The notes: generated from the letters alone by a model not told the origin. A DNA stretch of 58,599 bases from Chara braunii (GCA_003427395.1 BFEA01000129.1:2197018-2255616), one strand, 5' to 3'; counted from the first letter of the stretch, positions 23,701-35,524 are shown. Made by a program: numbers and translations.

Positions 23701-24331
23701 GATAGGAATTCAGATTGCGAATTTACAGCAATAACAATCGAATTCGAAGTAGTTGGATCAGAAGTAGACTTATTTCTTACAGTAGAAGTAGTGGTAGTAG
23801 AAGTATAAGTATTTCCGAGGTAGAAAATGCAGCAAAAGTAGAAGGCACATGAAGGGGCTTCACAAGGGCTACATGCACATGCTCAACTTCCTTGCGCTTG
23901 CGCACTGACTTGCAGAATTTGTTTGTACTCAAAAGAGTCACAGGGGACTCGCGCATCTCGTTCAATAGAACGGTACGCTCATTCCCCTGTGCATCACGCA
24001 CCACGAACTGAGTATCTGCCCACGTGGTCCTTAGACAATGAGTCTTTAAACAACCCAAGCTAATAACCGTGTCGAAAGGACACTTGTCCATGATGTAGAA
24101 GTTCAACTCATGTTTGATAGTGCGATCCTTGTCAAAGGTGACGCGCACACCTTTGCCAGCATGTGTTGAGGTGACAACCTCTTGGTTGCCTACCTGGGTC
24201 TAACAAGGGTTCTGCAACTTCACTTGCTTCATTCCCAGGCACGCCTTACGAATCCCGTAAGGAGAAAAAAAGTTAGTCGTTGAACCATTATCAATCACCA
24301 CGCGGATCTATCGGCGGTTAATGAGCAACTA
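20729..24331 (-). pseudogene. pol: gypsy pol pseudogene: protease, RT, RNase H, integrase, chromodomain
   Basis: Seen in order: protease with VIDNGSTTNF (about 24,285, catalytic D kept); RT (23,640-22,900) with FSKIDLKSGYHQIEV and the catalytic YLDD at 23,094-23,105; RNase H (about 22,680-22,445) with an altered first motif (MDARQHGIGA); integrase zinc domain (HFLDLAHGRSGHFG); catalytic core with VSIDFIDM, LLSDRDTRF and AEEINQTV; and a chromodomain-like C-terminus (about 20,830-20,980, IQYKVHFLYHPLNELYWID). In-frame stops on the minus strand: TAG at 24,329-31, 24,308-10, 24,200-02, 23,645-47, 23,158-60, 22,443-45, 22,242-44 and 21,431-33; TAA at 22,022-24 and 21,977-79. Frameshifts lie near 23,215 and 22,130. 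The homologous codon for the stop at 21,431 is CAG in the 55-kb copy. Confidence 0.93.
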
Positions 24332-24580
24332 AATGAAGATCAGTTCCACCCTTGAACACGGCGTTGCAGCTTGAGCTGCAACCAATGTTCCAGGTGAGAG
24401 TGGAAGTTGACTTCCTTAGTCTCCTCCCAAGGCTCAGTGTAAAGTACTTGCACTGCGGCAGCCTTGGATTCATCATCAGTCAGGGCTTCAAGAGCAGGCT
24501 GTTGATTACATTCAGGCTCCTTGGAGGGGCATGCACTGACTGTTCAACTTCCCTTGTTGTAGAGAGTGTTGACAACTCTT

Positions 24581-26212
24581 CTATGCCCTTTGCCTATTTC
24601 CCTGTAGACAATAACATTCCTGCACAGCGTACCCAGGCTTTCGACAATGCAAGCACACGCACAGTCTGGATCTTCTCTCCCATTCCTTTTGACGAATGTG
24701 GAGGGCTTCCCACGGCTTGGTGGAAGCATCCTCCGGTTTCTCAGGGATCTTTGCATTCTTGGGGAGGTGTGCTATACTTCCCCTACCCGAACTACGGTTA
24801 GGCCGCTTGCTTGAAGCAGTCTTTTTAAAGGCATTACATTTTTCTTCTTCATTTATATCAGACTCAAGGGTTGATGTAGAACAACCCATATCGGAGTCCG
24901 ACTCTAGATCGTCATCTAAAGACAGATCATTAACGTAGGACTGATCCTCAACCTCCCGATGTTCATGCAGGGCAAGCTGGCTGCTGCTTCCGTACCGCTT
25001 GCGTCGTAAGGTTTTACCTGCAGCGGGTGTCCTCACACGCCTGGCGAGGTCTTTGGCTTCTAGGTTGAGTAGATCCGTCAGTAGCTCACGCTAGGTCGTA
25101 TGGTCCTTGAGTCCTAGCCGGGAGACATAGTCTTCAGGGGGCACTCCCATTACTACATCCATGGAAGACACGTCAGTCCATTTCAGGTTTGGAGTGGTGA
25201 ACAGACCAATCAAGTGCTGCTCCAAAGCTTGCATGGAAGTCCTCCACTTGTGGCCTTTAGGGGCCTCGAGCTTTAGCCTTGCCTTGAGCGCAGCGTGCTT
25301 ATCTTGATACTGCGCAATGAGGAGGTCCTCAAGAGTACGAATAGGAGTTACTTTCAGCCACTCAATCAGGTCAATCATCTCATAACATGCAGTAACAACT
25401 TGGAGTTCTATGAAACTCCATATGGAGGGTTCTGTATTTGTGCCCATGATCATGCTTCGGTCTTCCTACGGTGTTCGCAGTACCTCGAAGTATGAGCGCA
25501 TGGAGCTGATCCAAGAGGTGATGTCCCCCTTCCTGTCGTACTTGGACGGCAGTGTCGCCGCCCTCTTGTCCACTACGGGGCCTCTGTATTGTACGCCAGT
25601 AAGAACCATGACGTTTTGGGCTGATGTTCCTGCATTTGGGACTGGGACCAGTGCAGAACTACTCGTGCTGCCGCTTGAGGAGCTGGCACCGGTTCCTGCG
25701 CTCGTCACAGTTCCACTTGCTCTCTGCATGAGGACTGTGTTAGGGTGAGAGACTGGGACTGTAACTGGATGAGGATTAGGAGGACGGGGGGCGGCCAGTT
25801 GGGACTGTTTGAGGCTTACTATCTCAGCCTGCAGTTCTTGGTTCCACTACTCTAGAGCTGTTACACGGGACTCAAGATCTTGCAAGGTCCGCAGTCGAAC
25901 CAAGTTTGCTACGGCAGCAGCTAGCTTCTCTTGGAACCGGGCAGCACTAGACTCCGGAACGTCGAGGAGAGCCACTTGGGTAGCAATACTTGTGGCTTTG
26001 GCTGCTGCCTCTGCCTCCCTCTCTCTGTGTATCGCATCCTCATAAAGTTTCTGGAAAAACAGTTTCTCGCTCTCGTTTGCTGCATCCAGCATGGCCTTCC
26101 ATTGTGCAGATGAGATGTTTGCCATGCTTGAGGATCGGGTGTCAATAAATCTCTCAAGAGGGGTCCGTACTTCGCTCACGTTTGGACTAACACTCCTCTT
26201 ACCCCTCCTCAC
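24581..26212 (-). pseudogene. gag: gypsy gag pseudogene
   Basis: One reading frame runs from an ATG at 26,212 to the TAG at 24,581 if three internal TAG codons (25,847-49, 25,466-68, 25,091-93) are passed. Its parts: an N-terminal coiled-coil-like region; a low-complexity S/T/G/V linker; a capsid-like region with PSKYDRKGDITSWISSMRSY (about 25,490), typical of Ty3/gypsy Gag; an acidic stretch; and a C-terminal zinc knuckle near 24,617-24,658, CLHCRKPGYAVQEC. In the knuckle the expected histidine is tyrosine, a change a single C-to-T would give. Gag normally packages the element RNA. This copy could not do so without readthrough of three stops. Confidence 0.9.
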
Positions 26213-27610
26213 ACTCTCAAAAAGAATACCTTATCTCTCCCTTCTCTCTCTTTCCGCTTTCTGTGCACACGTCTCAATACCGGACATAGATAGTTCAGAT
26301 AAAAAAAAAAACAATAAATCACAAAGAGTAGAAGGTAGAACCCCTAGCCGGAACGACAATTCATTTGGACTTAGAGAATGGCATTCACGCAACAGAAGAA
26401 AAAAAAAAAGTAAGAAAAAAAGAGAGGACCGACTTAACGAACGGGCCCGATCAAATTAGCTGGAGATCCCCTCTTGTCTAACCTGACAAGGAACATGTAC
26501 CACAAATAAGTCAGCCGAAGAAAACTAACTGCAAAAATGGAGATTTTGAGGGGTGCAGACGGTCGTCGAGCCAGATGGAGGGCAGTATGTGAGAACATGC
26601 AGTAAGACCAGTCAAGATCCCCTTGAAAGGAATGTCCCTACTAGCCATGTGTCCCCCAAATTCAGCACAGCAAAGAGATGCACAAACAGCAACAGATTTG
26701 GGTCCTAAAGGTCCTGTCCCATCGGGCCTGGTCCCACTGAGTTCCGAAGGGTCTCGAGTAGGTCGTGGACCAGGGCCAATGAGAAAGGTGTACCAAGTCG
26801 GTCCCAAACTGCCTCTACCGTACTGAAAAGGAAAAGACAACTTTCAGCAAGAACCTACCCCTACAGCCGTTCAGATGTGAAAAGACAATGCACTGTAGAA
26901 AGATATGTCATTGAGAACAAGATACATCATCCATCCATCCATCAGGTGAGAACGCAATCCACATGCTCATACACACAACCAAGACCGCAAGGAAGAGGAA
27001 GAGAGCCCAGCACACGCCAACAGGTCATGAAGCACCAAGCAACCTCCCACGTGCATACCCAGGTCACACGACACTTACCTGTGAGGCCCGACCTCCAAAG
27101 ATGGATAACGACTCACCCCCCTCTCTCATAGGTCCTCCTGACCCCTAGCTACCACTACACGAAGTGTCCTAGCATGACTAAGAGGGCCTCCCTACACCCT
27201 TTTTACAACGCCAGATCTTTCGTCGATGTTTGAAGACTAAAGTAGCAACTTGCAGCTCTTCGAAGCAGATATGGCAGCCTTCGATCAAGTCTCCCTCTTG
27301 AGGGGCAGCCCAAAAGTCACTCAATGTCTTCTTGAAGTGCAAATTCCAGGTGCGAGTACCTCTCACTCTCTACTCCCTCTCGCTTACTCCAATCAACCTA
27401 CTTTGTGTCTCGCCACCCCATCCAATCACACAAGCAACCTGGTCAGGTCTGATGTCGACCCTACATGACCTAACCAGGTGGGGGCAGCATCCACATACCT
27501 CACTGCCCCTCTTAACCCTAACCTCCAACCCTAATCCGAGATTAGGTTAGCCCTAACCTAATTCAGAATTAGGTTTAGGGTGACTAAGACCTCTCGCCAG
27601 CAAGTAAGTC
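26213..27610 (-). other. Long gypsy 5' leader region
   Basis: About 1.4 kb lies between the primer site and the first gag ATG. No convincing frame was recognised, although a minus-strand stretch at 27,366-27,178 (62 codons, Cys/Trp/Lys-rich) is protein-like. It includes the telomere-like hairpin at 27,513-27,582. Confidence 0.6.
27513..27582. repeat. Telomere-like AACCCTAA/TTAGGG hairpin in gypsy leader
   Basis: Copies of AACCCTAA are followed by inverted TTAGGTT and GGTTTAGGG copies, with a perfect 8-bp hairpin CCTAATTC-A-GAATTAGG inside. It lies about 30 bp from the primer site. Confidence 0.75.
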
Positions 27611-27623
27611 CGCTCCAATACCA
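27611..27623 (-). other. Primer-binding site, initiator-Met tRNA type
   Basis: Two bases inside the 5' LTR the minus strand reads TGGTATTGGAGCG. This matches the usual plant initiator-Met PBS (TGGTATCAGAGC) at 10 of 12 positions. Confidence 0.85.
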
Positions 27624-27625
27624 AT

Positions 27626-29000
27626 TGTTACGATCCTGGTCATTCCCAAAGTGCAAATTCACAATGAAAGACAATGCCACCCAATTGCAAAAGAAATGAA
27701 AGCACTTGCAAAGAGATAGAGACCAAAGAAGAGAGAGAGAAGAAGAAGAAGAAGAAGAAGAAGAAGAAGAAGAAGAAGAAGAAGAGGAAGATGTACACTA
27801 GCAAGACCAATGACAAATCCCCTTTCTCTTTCCACCTTCCTCCTCCTCCTTCACTTCGCCAATCTTATTCTTCTTCCAATAATAATAATAACAATGAGAG
27901 GATGAGCCAGAATCAATATCCGAAGTTCCCCCTTACTGCTGACACAACAATAGGTCCACCATAGCTCTTCCTCCTCTCACATGCCTAGGCTATGGTGGGC
28001 TACTGAGGGTTCTGCCCTCCTGTGCAAAGGACAACACAAAGCAGCTATGCCGCTGCACTCCTGTCCGAAGGACAACCCAAAGCAGCTATGCCGCTGCTCA
28101 CTAAGCCGTCATGCCTGACTCTGCCTCGAGCTTCCTTTGTGCGGCACTACCCCAACTGGGACCTTCCAGATGCAGCACCCAACAAGGTGATGAAGATGGT
28201 GTCCACCATACCCAGGTAGGTACCTCGCCACTCTCCTCCTTCTCCCCCTTCTTCCTCCTCCTCAGGCTGGGCTTCTCGCCATAGCCAGGCTGAGCGCCCA
28301 GCTGCTCGTCACCTCCAGGCAGCGCTGCCCAAGTCCAGCGCTTGGCTCCAGCAGCATGTCGCCAATCCTTGCATACCGTAAATGAGGAGGAGCTACTTGC
28401 TCCTCCAGGAGATATAGCGGCCTACTGGCCTCCTGGGCGGTGACTTCCTAGGCCGAGCGGCCTCCCAGCAACCGGTACCTCCTCCCTTTCAGAGGGAAAC
28501 ATCATTGCAGGCTCTGCTATCGTCCCGACAGGCCCTAGACTCAGGCTACTTGGACTGGTACCTGCCTACCTGTAACCTACCGCTACTGGGCCTCTAAAAA
28601 TGCCAACTTTTTGTCTTCTTCTGCTCGGCCTCCAGTACCCGACACTTCTACCACTACTTGAGTGGTACCGGCCTACCTGCTACTGGAGTGTTTTTCTCCG
28701 CTGCTCTAAGTGTCGCGGGCCTACCCCGCTACTTGAGTGTTTTCCCCGCTGCAACCCTCAAAGTCACGACCACAGGTAAGTACCGGCCCTACGGGGCCTT
28801 TCAACCAACAAGTACCGTTGCGGGTCACACACAAACTCAGCCGACAAAAACTTAGACAGGCACACGAACCAGCAGGCACGCACACACACACGGACTTAGA
28901 AATCACAGCAGAATGCGGAAATCTCAGCAAGGCATTCATTCCAGCGGCAAATCCCAGAAATCAGCAGTGTTCTCAGTCTGTGTTTTGGAGGGTCATTACA
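27626..29000 (-). repeat. 5' LTR of the gypsy element (1,375 bp)
   Basis: On the minus strand it begins TGTAATGACC and ends GGATCGTAACA, with the TG...CA ends of LTRs. A GAA microsatellite (27,735-27,785) sits near its 3' end. The unit with AGTGTTTT-CCGCTGC is present about one and a half times (28,685-28,770), against three times in the LTR at 55,783. Confidence 0.95.
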
Positions 29001-29004
29001 GTAC

Positions 29005-29024
29005 CTTGTATTTGGGGAAGAAGG
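29005..29024. mobile_element. MITE-like TIR element, copy 3, right part
   Basis: CTTGTATTTGGGGAAGAAGG followed by TA is the inverted match of the left part at 19,593. Joined across the gypsy element, the two parts make about 95 bp, close to the other copies. Confidence 0.75.
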
Positions 29025-29213
29025 TATACTAGAAGCCGGAGGAACAACCTCACTTACTCTAGAGCCTCGAGGACAGCCGACAGATCGATTACCTGAGAGG
29101 ACCAGGAGGTGGCACATAGAAAGCAGAGGGAGAGTGTCCATTTAACCAAAGAATCGATGTCCTATTGTGCATGGTTAAGGTATAAAGCAAAACTGTCTAA
29201 TGCATAAACTGTT

Positions 29214-29282
<69 letters not shown>
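29214..29282. repeat. (GT)n microsatellite
   Basis: An uninterrupted GT run of about 34 units. Confidence 0.97.
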
Positions 29283-29284
<2 letters not shown>

Positions 29285-29452
29285 AAATTTCCACCACAAC
29301 CGCCCCTATTCCACCCAGACAAGTAGATTCGAGTTGAGCGACCCCAACAATTAAAGAATTTCACCTCTTTAGCAAGCAACATGAATCAAAATAGAACTGT
29401 TTACAACTGTGTTTAGCTGGGGTTTCTTCGGCGTAACAGCTCCTCTCTTACA

Positions 29453-29568
29453 ATGCCTCTCACGTTCAAGGCTGGCCACATTGATGGTGGCTTAGCGGAA
29501 GCTGCCCACATCCCCGTGTGCCTTAATGCCCCACTTGCACGTTATACAGGAGGCAGAGTAAAGGGGAA
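29453..29568 (+). CDS. Candidate coding exon, unknown protein
   Basis: An ATG begins a 39-codon stretch (MPLTFKAGHIDGGLAEAA...) that ends in AAG followed by GTATGC, a good donor site. A pyrimidine-rich tract ending in AACAG lies about 15 bp upstream of the ATG. The codons look protein-like, but I do not recognise the protein and found no partner exon. It may be part of a decayed gene or chance. Confidence 0.3.
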
Positions 29569-29824
29569 GGTATGCTCCTGGGCATTTCACTTCAGATCTT
29601 CATACTCCTGTTCATTTTGCTTCAGATCTTCAGCTTATACTTGGTGTTTGTGTCTGTCGTTCGTCTTCATACTCCTGTTTATTTCATTTCAGATGTTCAG
29701 CTTATACTTGTCTCTTCTCTTAACGATGCTCATTTGTATGTAATTGCTAGTGGCGCATAAGGGGAGGGTGGGGGGAAAGGGATGGAAGGTGGAGTTCTAT
29801 AGGAGTGTGGGCTAGAGGAAAGTG

Positions 29825-29956
<132 letters not shown>

Positions 29957-30029
29957 CTCACCTGAGCTTAACCGTTAGTGTTCCCATGAGGAAAGAGAGA
30001 GTGCTTTGCATTCGACAACTGGCATTGTC

Positions 30030-30420
30030 ACATCCGTTGTTCTTCTACATTCCCCTGGCTCTGAGAAGCCAGAAGAGATAATTGACTTGGAGAACGATAT
30101 CTGCACATTGACAGCGGAAAGTTGTTTCAGTCCCAGATATTAGGATGTGGTCCTGTTGAGGTCGCAAGTTGAAGGAGAGGATCCCAGAGATGGAAGAGGG
30201 AGATGCAAAGAAATAAGCAATTAGAACAGCAATAGACCCGATTGCAACATCTCACAGAGGACCTGACATAATTGAGCCGAATTGAAAGCAGAAATGAAAG
30301 CGAAGCTTACACCAAATAGGAACAAGTACTACACCCAAGTCTCTTGATAAACAAGGCCCTTCGAGTAGCTTCCACCGCCTCCCTTCATCAGAGCAGCAAC
30401 AATCTAGTCTCCCCATTGGC
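30030..30420 (+). pseudogene. Coding-like relic, possibly gag-type coiled coil
   Basis: The plus strand reads EEIIDLENDICTLTAE near 30,073-30,120. After frame changes it reads TRLQHLTEDLT and LSRIESRNESEAYTK (about 30,235-30,315), interrupted by TAG and TAA codons where Gln is plausible. Glutamine-rich coiled coils of this style occur at the N-terminus of some gypsy Gag proteins. Decay is too strong to be sure. Confidence 0.3.
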
Positions 30421-30978
30421 GGCCTGCCCACCCTTCGTACTTCCTACGCTCCGATTAGCCTAGCCAATCTACATCTCAGCAATGGTCCACGTATCAACTG
30501 CCCAATGCCGCTTGAAGACTCTGGTCGCACAGCCTGCCTTCGTCGTCATCAGGTACGTGCCTCATTCCCAGTGCCTCCCTTCTCTCTCCCTTACCCAAGG
30601 ATCACCTCACCTCCTATTATCCAGCAACGGCGCTATGGCTGGTGCCCACCTTCTTCCTTCACGCTGCCACTGCACCAGCTTCCTCCACAGGCACAGCGCT
30701 CAGCTGCTGCACAAGCAGCGCTGCCACATTGCCACAATGCCCCGAACGTGTGCGTATGGGCGGCCTCCTCTCTTTTGTGATGGCTGGAGCCGCACCCAGG
30801 CTCTGTCCTGTCCCAGTTTCCAATCGCCGGTGCCTTCCGGAAGAACACGCAGGCCCAGCCTCTGCAATCAACTCGTAGGCTGGGCCTACCGGTTGCTTAC
30901 AGAAGCCGCATGCTGCCAGCCAACCCAGTGTGCTTTTCTGCTCATGCTGGCCTTCTTTTAGGGACGGTGTCAGTGCGA

Positions 30979-30996
30979 ATACCCTTACAAGGGTAT
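30979..30996. repeat. 18-bp near-palindrome, right-arm copy
   Basis: ATACCCTTACAAGGGTAT is the exact reverse complement of 12,350-12,367. Confidence 0.8.
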
Positions 30997-32138
30997 CCGC
31001 CCTCGTTTTTGCAAATGAGAGGAGAAAAAAAAAAAGTTTTGATTTGAAAATTGGGAGCGAAAGTTGAGTCTGTCGTGCGAGCCGCGGCCAGTTAGTTTTT
31101 TTGCTTTTTTTGTTTTTGTTTTTCAAATTTTCAATGACCAACTGTATGTTTAGAGGAAAAGAAGGGAGTGTGTGGGCACGCAGCGTTGAAAGCGTGTGGG
31201 ATCTGTTTTTCTTGTTGATTATTATAAAGTCAGCATAGTTGTCGGGCAAATTCTGTCGTTTTGATTAAACTAGGTTTAAGTGATCTTTTTCTTTGGTCTG
31301 TTGTGTTTAACGGTGGCGCGTGCGCGCGAATGAAGCAGGCAGCGTTTTGGCCGGCATCAGGGTCAGTTATCAGTGCCACGCATTGATGAGATTCACCTTT
31401 AACTTTATTTTAAGGCAGCGGTTGAACCCGCATAGAGCAAGATTCATGATAGGAGAAGGTTATAATCATGTTGGTCTAGGTGGTGCGGGCAACCATCGCC
31501 CTCGCCCTGCTGTGTACAAGTGGAGCCAGGGACAGGAGAAAGTTGGAAGTTTGTCCGCCTATGGATACAGGTGCAGGTCAAGATCGGCAAGGATGGCCAC
31601 ATTCCTTGTTTTTTATTTTGGTAAAACGTCGTTGTTCCGGCCAGAAGCGTTAGTGGGCTGCCTTTGGAGGTTCAGGGCAATGTGTATGTCGGCGCCACTG
31701 AGGCCCCTGCCCATTTGATTTCCTACCCCTTGCTCTGCGGTGACTCACGGAGCGGGCAGGTGTCTGGACACTATTGTGACCATTCGTAGTGGTGTCTGGT
31801 CGGTATTGTGACCATCCGCGCACCAGAGGGATAGAACCTCAGCATGCAGGCATGCGAGAAGAGTTGGATGAGTGGAATATTGTGATCTTGATTTGCCTTG
31901 GGACAATCAGTTCGGTGATAATATCCTAGAGTCGTGGTCAGCCTTTAGTCCCTCAGGACATCCGTTAAAAATTTGACCGTGTAGCCAATGCTACTTGAGA
32001 GTAACGGACCCGATGATACCGGGTCATTTGCCAGCCAACTTTTGTCAGGCCGCCAACCTCGATCTACTGCGAGAGGGCTGAGTGCGAGCTTGCCTATTGG
32101 GGCTGGTGCCGATGCCGGTTCCGGACCAGCGTTGAGAC

Positions 32139-32215
32139 CCACTGGCCTAGCTCAGTTGGTACACCCCAGAACTGTTGAAGTGCAGGCCTGTGTTTGACCT
32201 CCACTGGGGATAGGG
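32139..32215 (+). repeat. tRNA-derived SINE head
   Basis: An A box (CCTAGCTCAGTTGGTACACC) and a B-box-like GTGTTTGACCTCC lie about 40 bp apart. It shares the phrase CAGTTGGTACACCC with the head at 57,950. Confidence 0.65.
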
Positions 32216-34454
32216 TGGTGAGAACAGTGGGGGCTCTATAGCACAAGTAAAATACCACTTTTTTTTAGGATATTCTATTTTATTTCGGGAGGTGGAGCCA
32301 GAGTCTTGCCCCTGCCTCTTGATCCAAGGTCAGGCCCTTGCGGCCTGACTAATCCAAGCAAAAACACCATTGCCAGGTGGGGAGTTGACTGGGGCAGCGC
32401 AGCTGCGGGTGCGTCGTCCGCCACCGACGAGCTGCTGTGAGAGGTTTGTGTGTGAGCATGCCCATCGGGACCGAAAGATCGGGAACTATGCCTTAGAAAG
32501 GAGAAGCCAGAGGAAACTCTGGAGGAGACTTGCAGTGATACTGACGTGCAAATCGCTCGTCGGACTTTGAGTATAAGGGCGAACGGCTATTCGAACCGTC
32601 TAGTGGGTGGTTCCTCCGAAGTTTCCCTCAGGATAGCGGGAGCAGCCGAGCAGTCTGCGATGCCGCTGACACTGCCTGGCAGGAGTCACGAGCAGCCTGG
32701 AATGTTAATAGATAGAGGAGAGATTCAGACTCGAAGAAGATGAGGTAGAAACAAGAACGGAGTTTAACTTACTGTAAAGGGAGAAGTCGAGGAATGGGAG
32801 AAAATGTAAAGACGGCGAAAGACTAAAAAATGGGCAAAATTTGCCACAAAAAAGTGGACTGACCCCGGATGCGGCTCCACGCCAGGTACGTTCGAAGAAG
32901 GAAGACGACGACGAGCACGTATATGGCGGGGAGAAATATGTGTTACTCACCCGATTCTTAACGGAATCGGGCAAGCAGAAATTTGAAACCCAGGTTTTTG
33001 GATGAGGCAATCACAATGGCAGAGTCAAAAAGGCAAGCACGGGAGTGTAATGGGAGCTAGGAGGAGAAAGGGGTGCGTGGAGGTCACGCTAGGAAGAAGA
33101 TGGAGGGGGCTGAAAACGTGGAACTCACCAGATCCTTGATGAAATCAGGCAGGGAGAGATGCGATTCAGGGGGGTTTTGCCAGGGGATTCTAATGGTGAA
33201 CTCGTATTTTGAAGCCAGTGGATGGGTTTCGTGCTATGGAGGTCAGGAGCTGTGAGATCAGCCATAGAGATATCGAGAGTGTTGGGGTGTTTACATTTGA
33301 GTGCTAGGTCTGCCAGTTAAGATCTGCGGAGAGAGGTTTGAGTGAAAGAATGTTTGTCGGGTTCATTGGCATTGCATCTGTCTGTGTTCTAGCGGAAGAT
33401 TCGTCCATGTTTGAACATGGGAATAACAATTGGGATAACGGCTACCTCCATTCAAAAATGGCATACTCTTCATATTCACTAGCGTAGTCGTGATCGAGAT
33501 CCTATCCTGTGCAGCCCATTGTACTCACTGGTCCATATCACCCCCTTGGCGGCCTTCCTCCCGCTTGTTACCTGATTCACTTTCGTTGAAGCCGTCCGAA
33601 TTATGTGCGCCCAACCGGGAGGGTGGCCAGGTGCATAGGAAATGATGGAGGACAATTGAGAGATAAGCAGGAGGAAGAGGTAAATGACGGAGGAACAAAT
33701 GGGCTGAAAGGAGATAAGCGAAGAATTAGATATACGAGGGAAAACGAGTCGAGGAGGCAGGAGGATTCAAGAGTACAAAAAGAGGAGCTTTAAAGAAGGG
33801 GGGCTGTATTTTTCCGTGTTCTAGTGGAAGATTCATTCTCATTTGGCACATGTGGTGAGCATCGGAGTGAGGTCCGCTTAACAACGCACCTGATTGCCAT
33901 CACCAGGGCGGTATTGGTGTTTGCCATCATCATGCTCGCTTTCATCGTAGTCTGTATCCCGACAATCAGGCTCATTACCACTCGGATAATTGTGGTAACA
34001 TTAGAGCTAGTACACACACCATATCTAGACTTCTGGGATTCCAGGGTATTCTTATTTTAAAAGGCCGATCTGGACTCACTGGCCGAGGCCGCGACCAGAT
34101 TCCATGGAAACCATATTGCTTGCCAAAGGGTTAAGTCGGAGCAAGGAGAGGGAGACTTTACGTACCTCGGAGGCGGTGATGATGGACTGGCGATGTGGGA
34201 TGACCGGGAAGCCGAACTATGACACCAGGCTGCACATGTTCCCTTTTCATTTACTTTTGTTTGAATTTAGTCGTAACAACGACCTAGTACATTCACATGT
34301 TGGAGGATGCCGAACACAATAGGGAATGAACGGAAAGGAGATAGAATTGTTGTTCGGAATCGAAAGTATGGGGGGGGGAGCCTGAGGAGAAGCCACAGGC
34401 TAATCAAAGTGTAGCATGTATCTGATCATTTTTATAGCGGAGGATTTTTCCTCG

Positions 34455-34560
34455 TTTTGCCTGCTTGCTGGCACAGTGGTAGGGCAGCCTAGGATGGTGT
34501 ACCTTCCTATGTGTAAATGGAAAATTTGATCCTCGATGTCGAGCTTAACTACTAGCAAAC
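34455..34560 (+). repeat. tRNA-like SINE head
   Basis: GCTGGCACAGTGGTAGGGCA resembles the A-box region of a Gly-type tRNA, and AATTTGATCCTCGAT, about 50 bp on, a weak B box. No full cloverleaf. Confidence 0.4.
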
Positions 34561-35524
34561 CTTTGCAACCTTATTATTGTGCATGGTTGGCTCTCCAACG
34601 GAGCTCATTGGAAGGTGTCGTGGCAAATCTAAAGAGTTGGTGATATTGTACGTACTTGTGCACAAGCGATTTTCAGACGCGTTGCTGTTTCGTTTTCGTT
34701 GTGCCATCTATTGTTCTTTTTTGAAGCGCCGCCTCTGTTTTCTTTCTGCGAAGTTGGGCTGCTACAACCCAAATTCGAATTGAGCACAAAGGGTGTGCTC
34801 TATTCGAACATAGCTCTTTAGTGTTGCATAGGTGCTATTTCGTAAGGGTAGTCGGCACGTTGAGAATGAGACCATGTTTGGCGGGAACTTGGGGAGCTAC
34901 TGCGACCTTCAGAGACTTATAAAGGGGGTTATTGCAGCAACTTAGAGGGTTGTCCGAGTGCTGGTACTCTGCGTTTGGTCGTGGTTTTACCATCTCCATT
35001 GCATTATTGGCCACCGTTGCGGGGCCCTCGGGCGACTGAAGGCAACAAGGCCCTCTCACTCGAGTCTAAGTGCACTTTTTTTTGCTCTAAGCGATTTAGC
35101 CTTCCTTCTCCTATCCTTCTTACTCTGAGTGTAGTCTATTGGTTCAGAGAGAAAGGCGGCAGGCGAGATTGGAAACCTGTAATCCATGCCAAGGCCTCTG
35201 TGGGAGGTCGTGCAACCGATTGCGGGAGCTCCATCGGAGCCTAGGTGAGGTTCTGGAGGCAGAGAACTATCAGCTATACCTCTTTTGCCTTGTGTGTAAA
35301 CCCACTATATCCCTACCACTACATCTCTCTAGTTTGTATGAGAGGTATGCATGTGTTCCTTTATGATTTTTAATTTCTTTTCAGAAGTTAATAAGACTAA
35401 TTGAAATGAATGTACGTGTGAGTTTCAGTTTCATTTTGTTTTGACTAAAATCAAACTAATGGATGAACTGGGGGAAGGTGGGAGGAATGTGGTTTTGCAT
35501 GCGTCGAACCAGGTCGATGAAAGG

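Larger units (their letters stand above)
19668..29000 (-). mobile_element. Complete Ty3/gypsy chromovirus-type LTR retrotransposon (inactivated)
   Basis: The element is 9,333 bp, in minus orientation. It has a 5' LTR (27,626-29,000), a primer site, gag, protease, RT, RNase H, integrase with chromodomain, a polypurine tract and a 3' LTR (19,668-20,687). GTAC flanks both ends (19,664-19,667 and 29,001-29,004) as a 4-bp target duplication. The insertion splits a small TIR element whose halves match known copies. The pol order with integrase after RNase H, plus the C-terminal chromodomain, places it in the chromovirus branch of Ty3/gypsy. At least ten in-frame stops and two frameshifts make it non-autonomous. 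Two further family members lie at 52.4-53.8 kb and 54.8-57.3 kb. Confidence 0.95.

Noticed and set aside
20729-26212. Alternative genetic code with TAG as glutamine
   Set aside because: The 723-codon WD40 frame and the about 1,500-codon LINE ORF2 have no in-frame TAG or TAA, and the second gypsy copy has CAG at a TAG site. Mutation is the simpler reading.
27513-27582. Interstitial telomere array
   Set aside because: Only a few interrupted units in both orientations, inside a retrotransposon leader.
30505-31249. Coding frames in the GC-rich part of 30.5-31.2 kb
   Set aside because: Several overlapping frames on both strands have similar length and none shows a family motif, so there is no basis to choose one.
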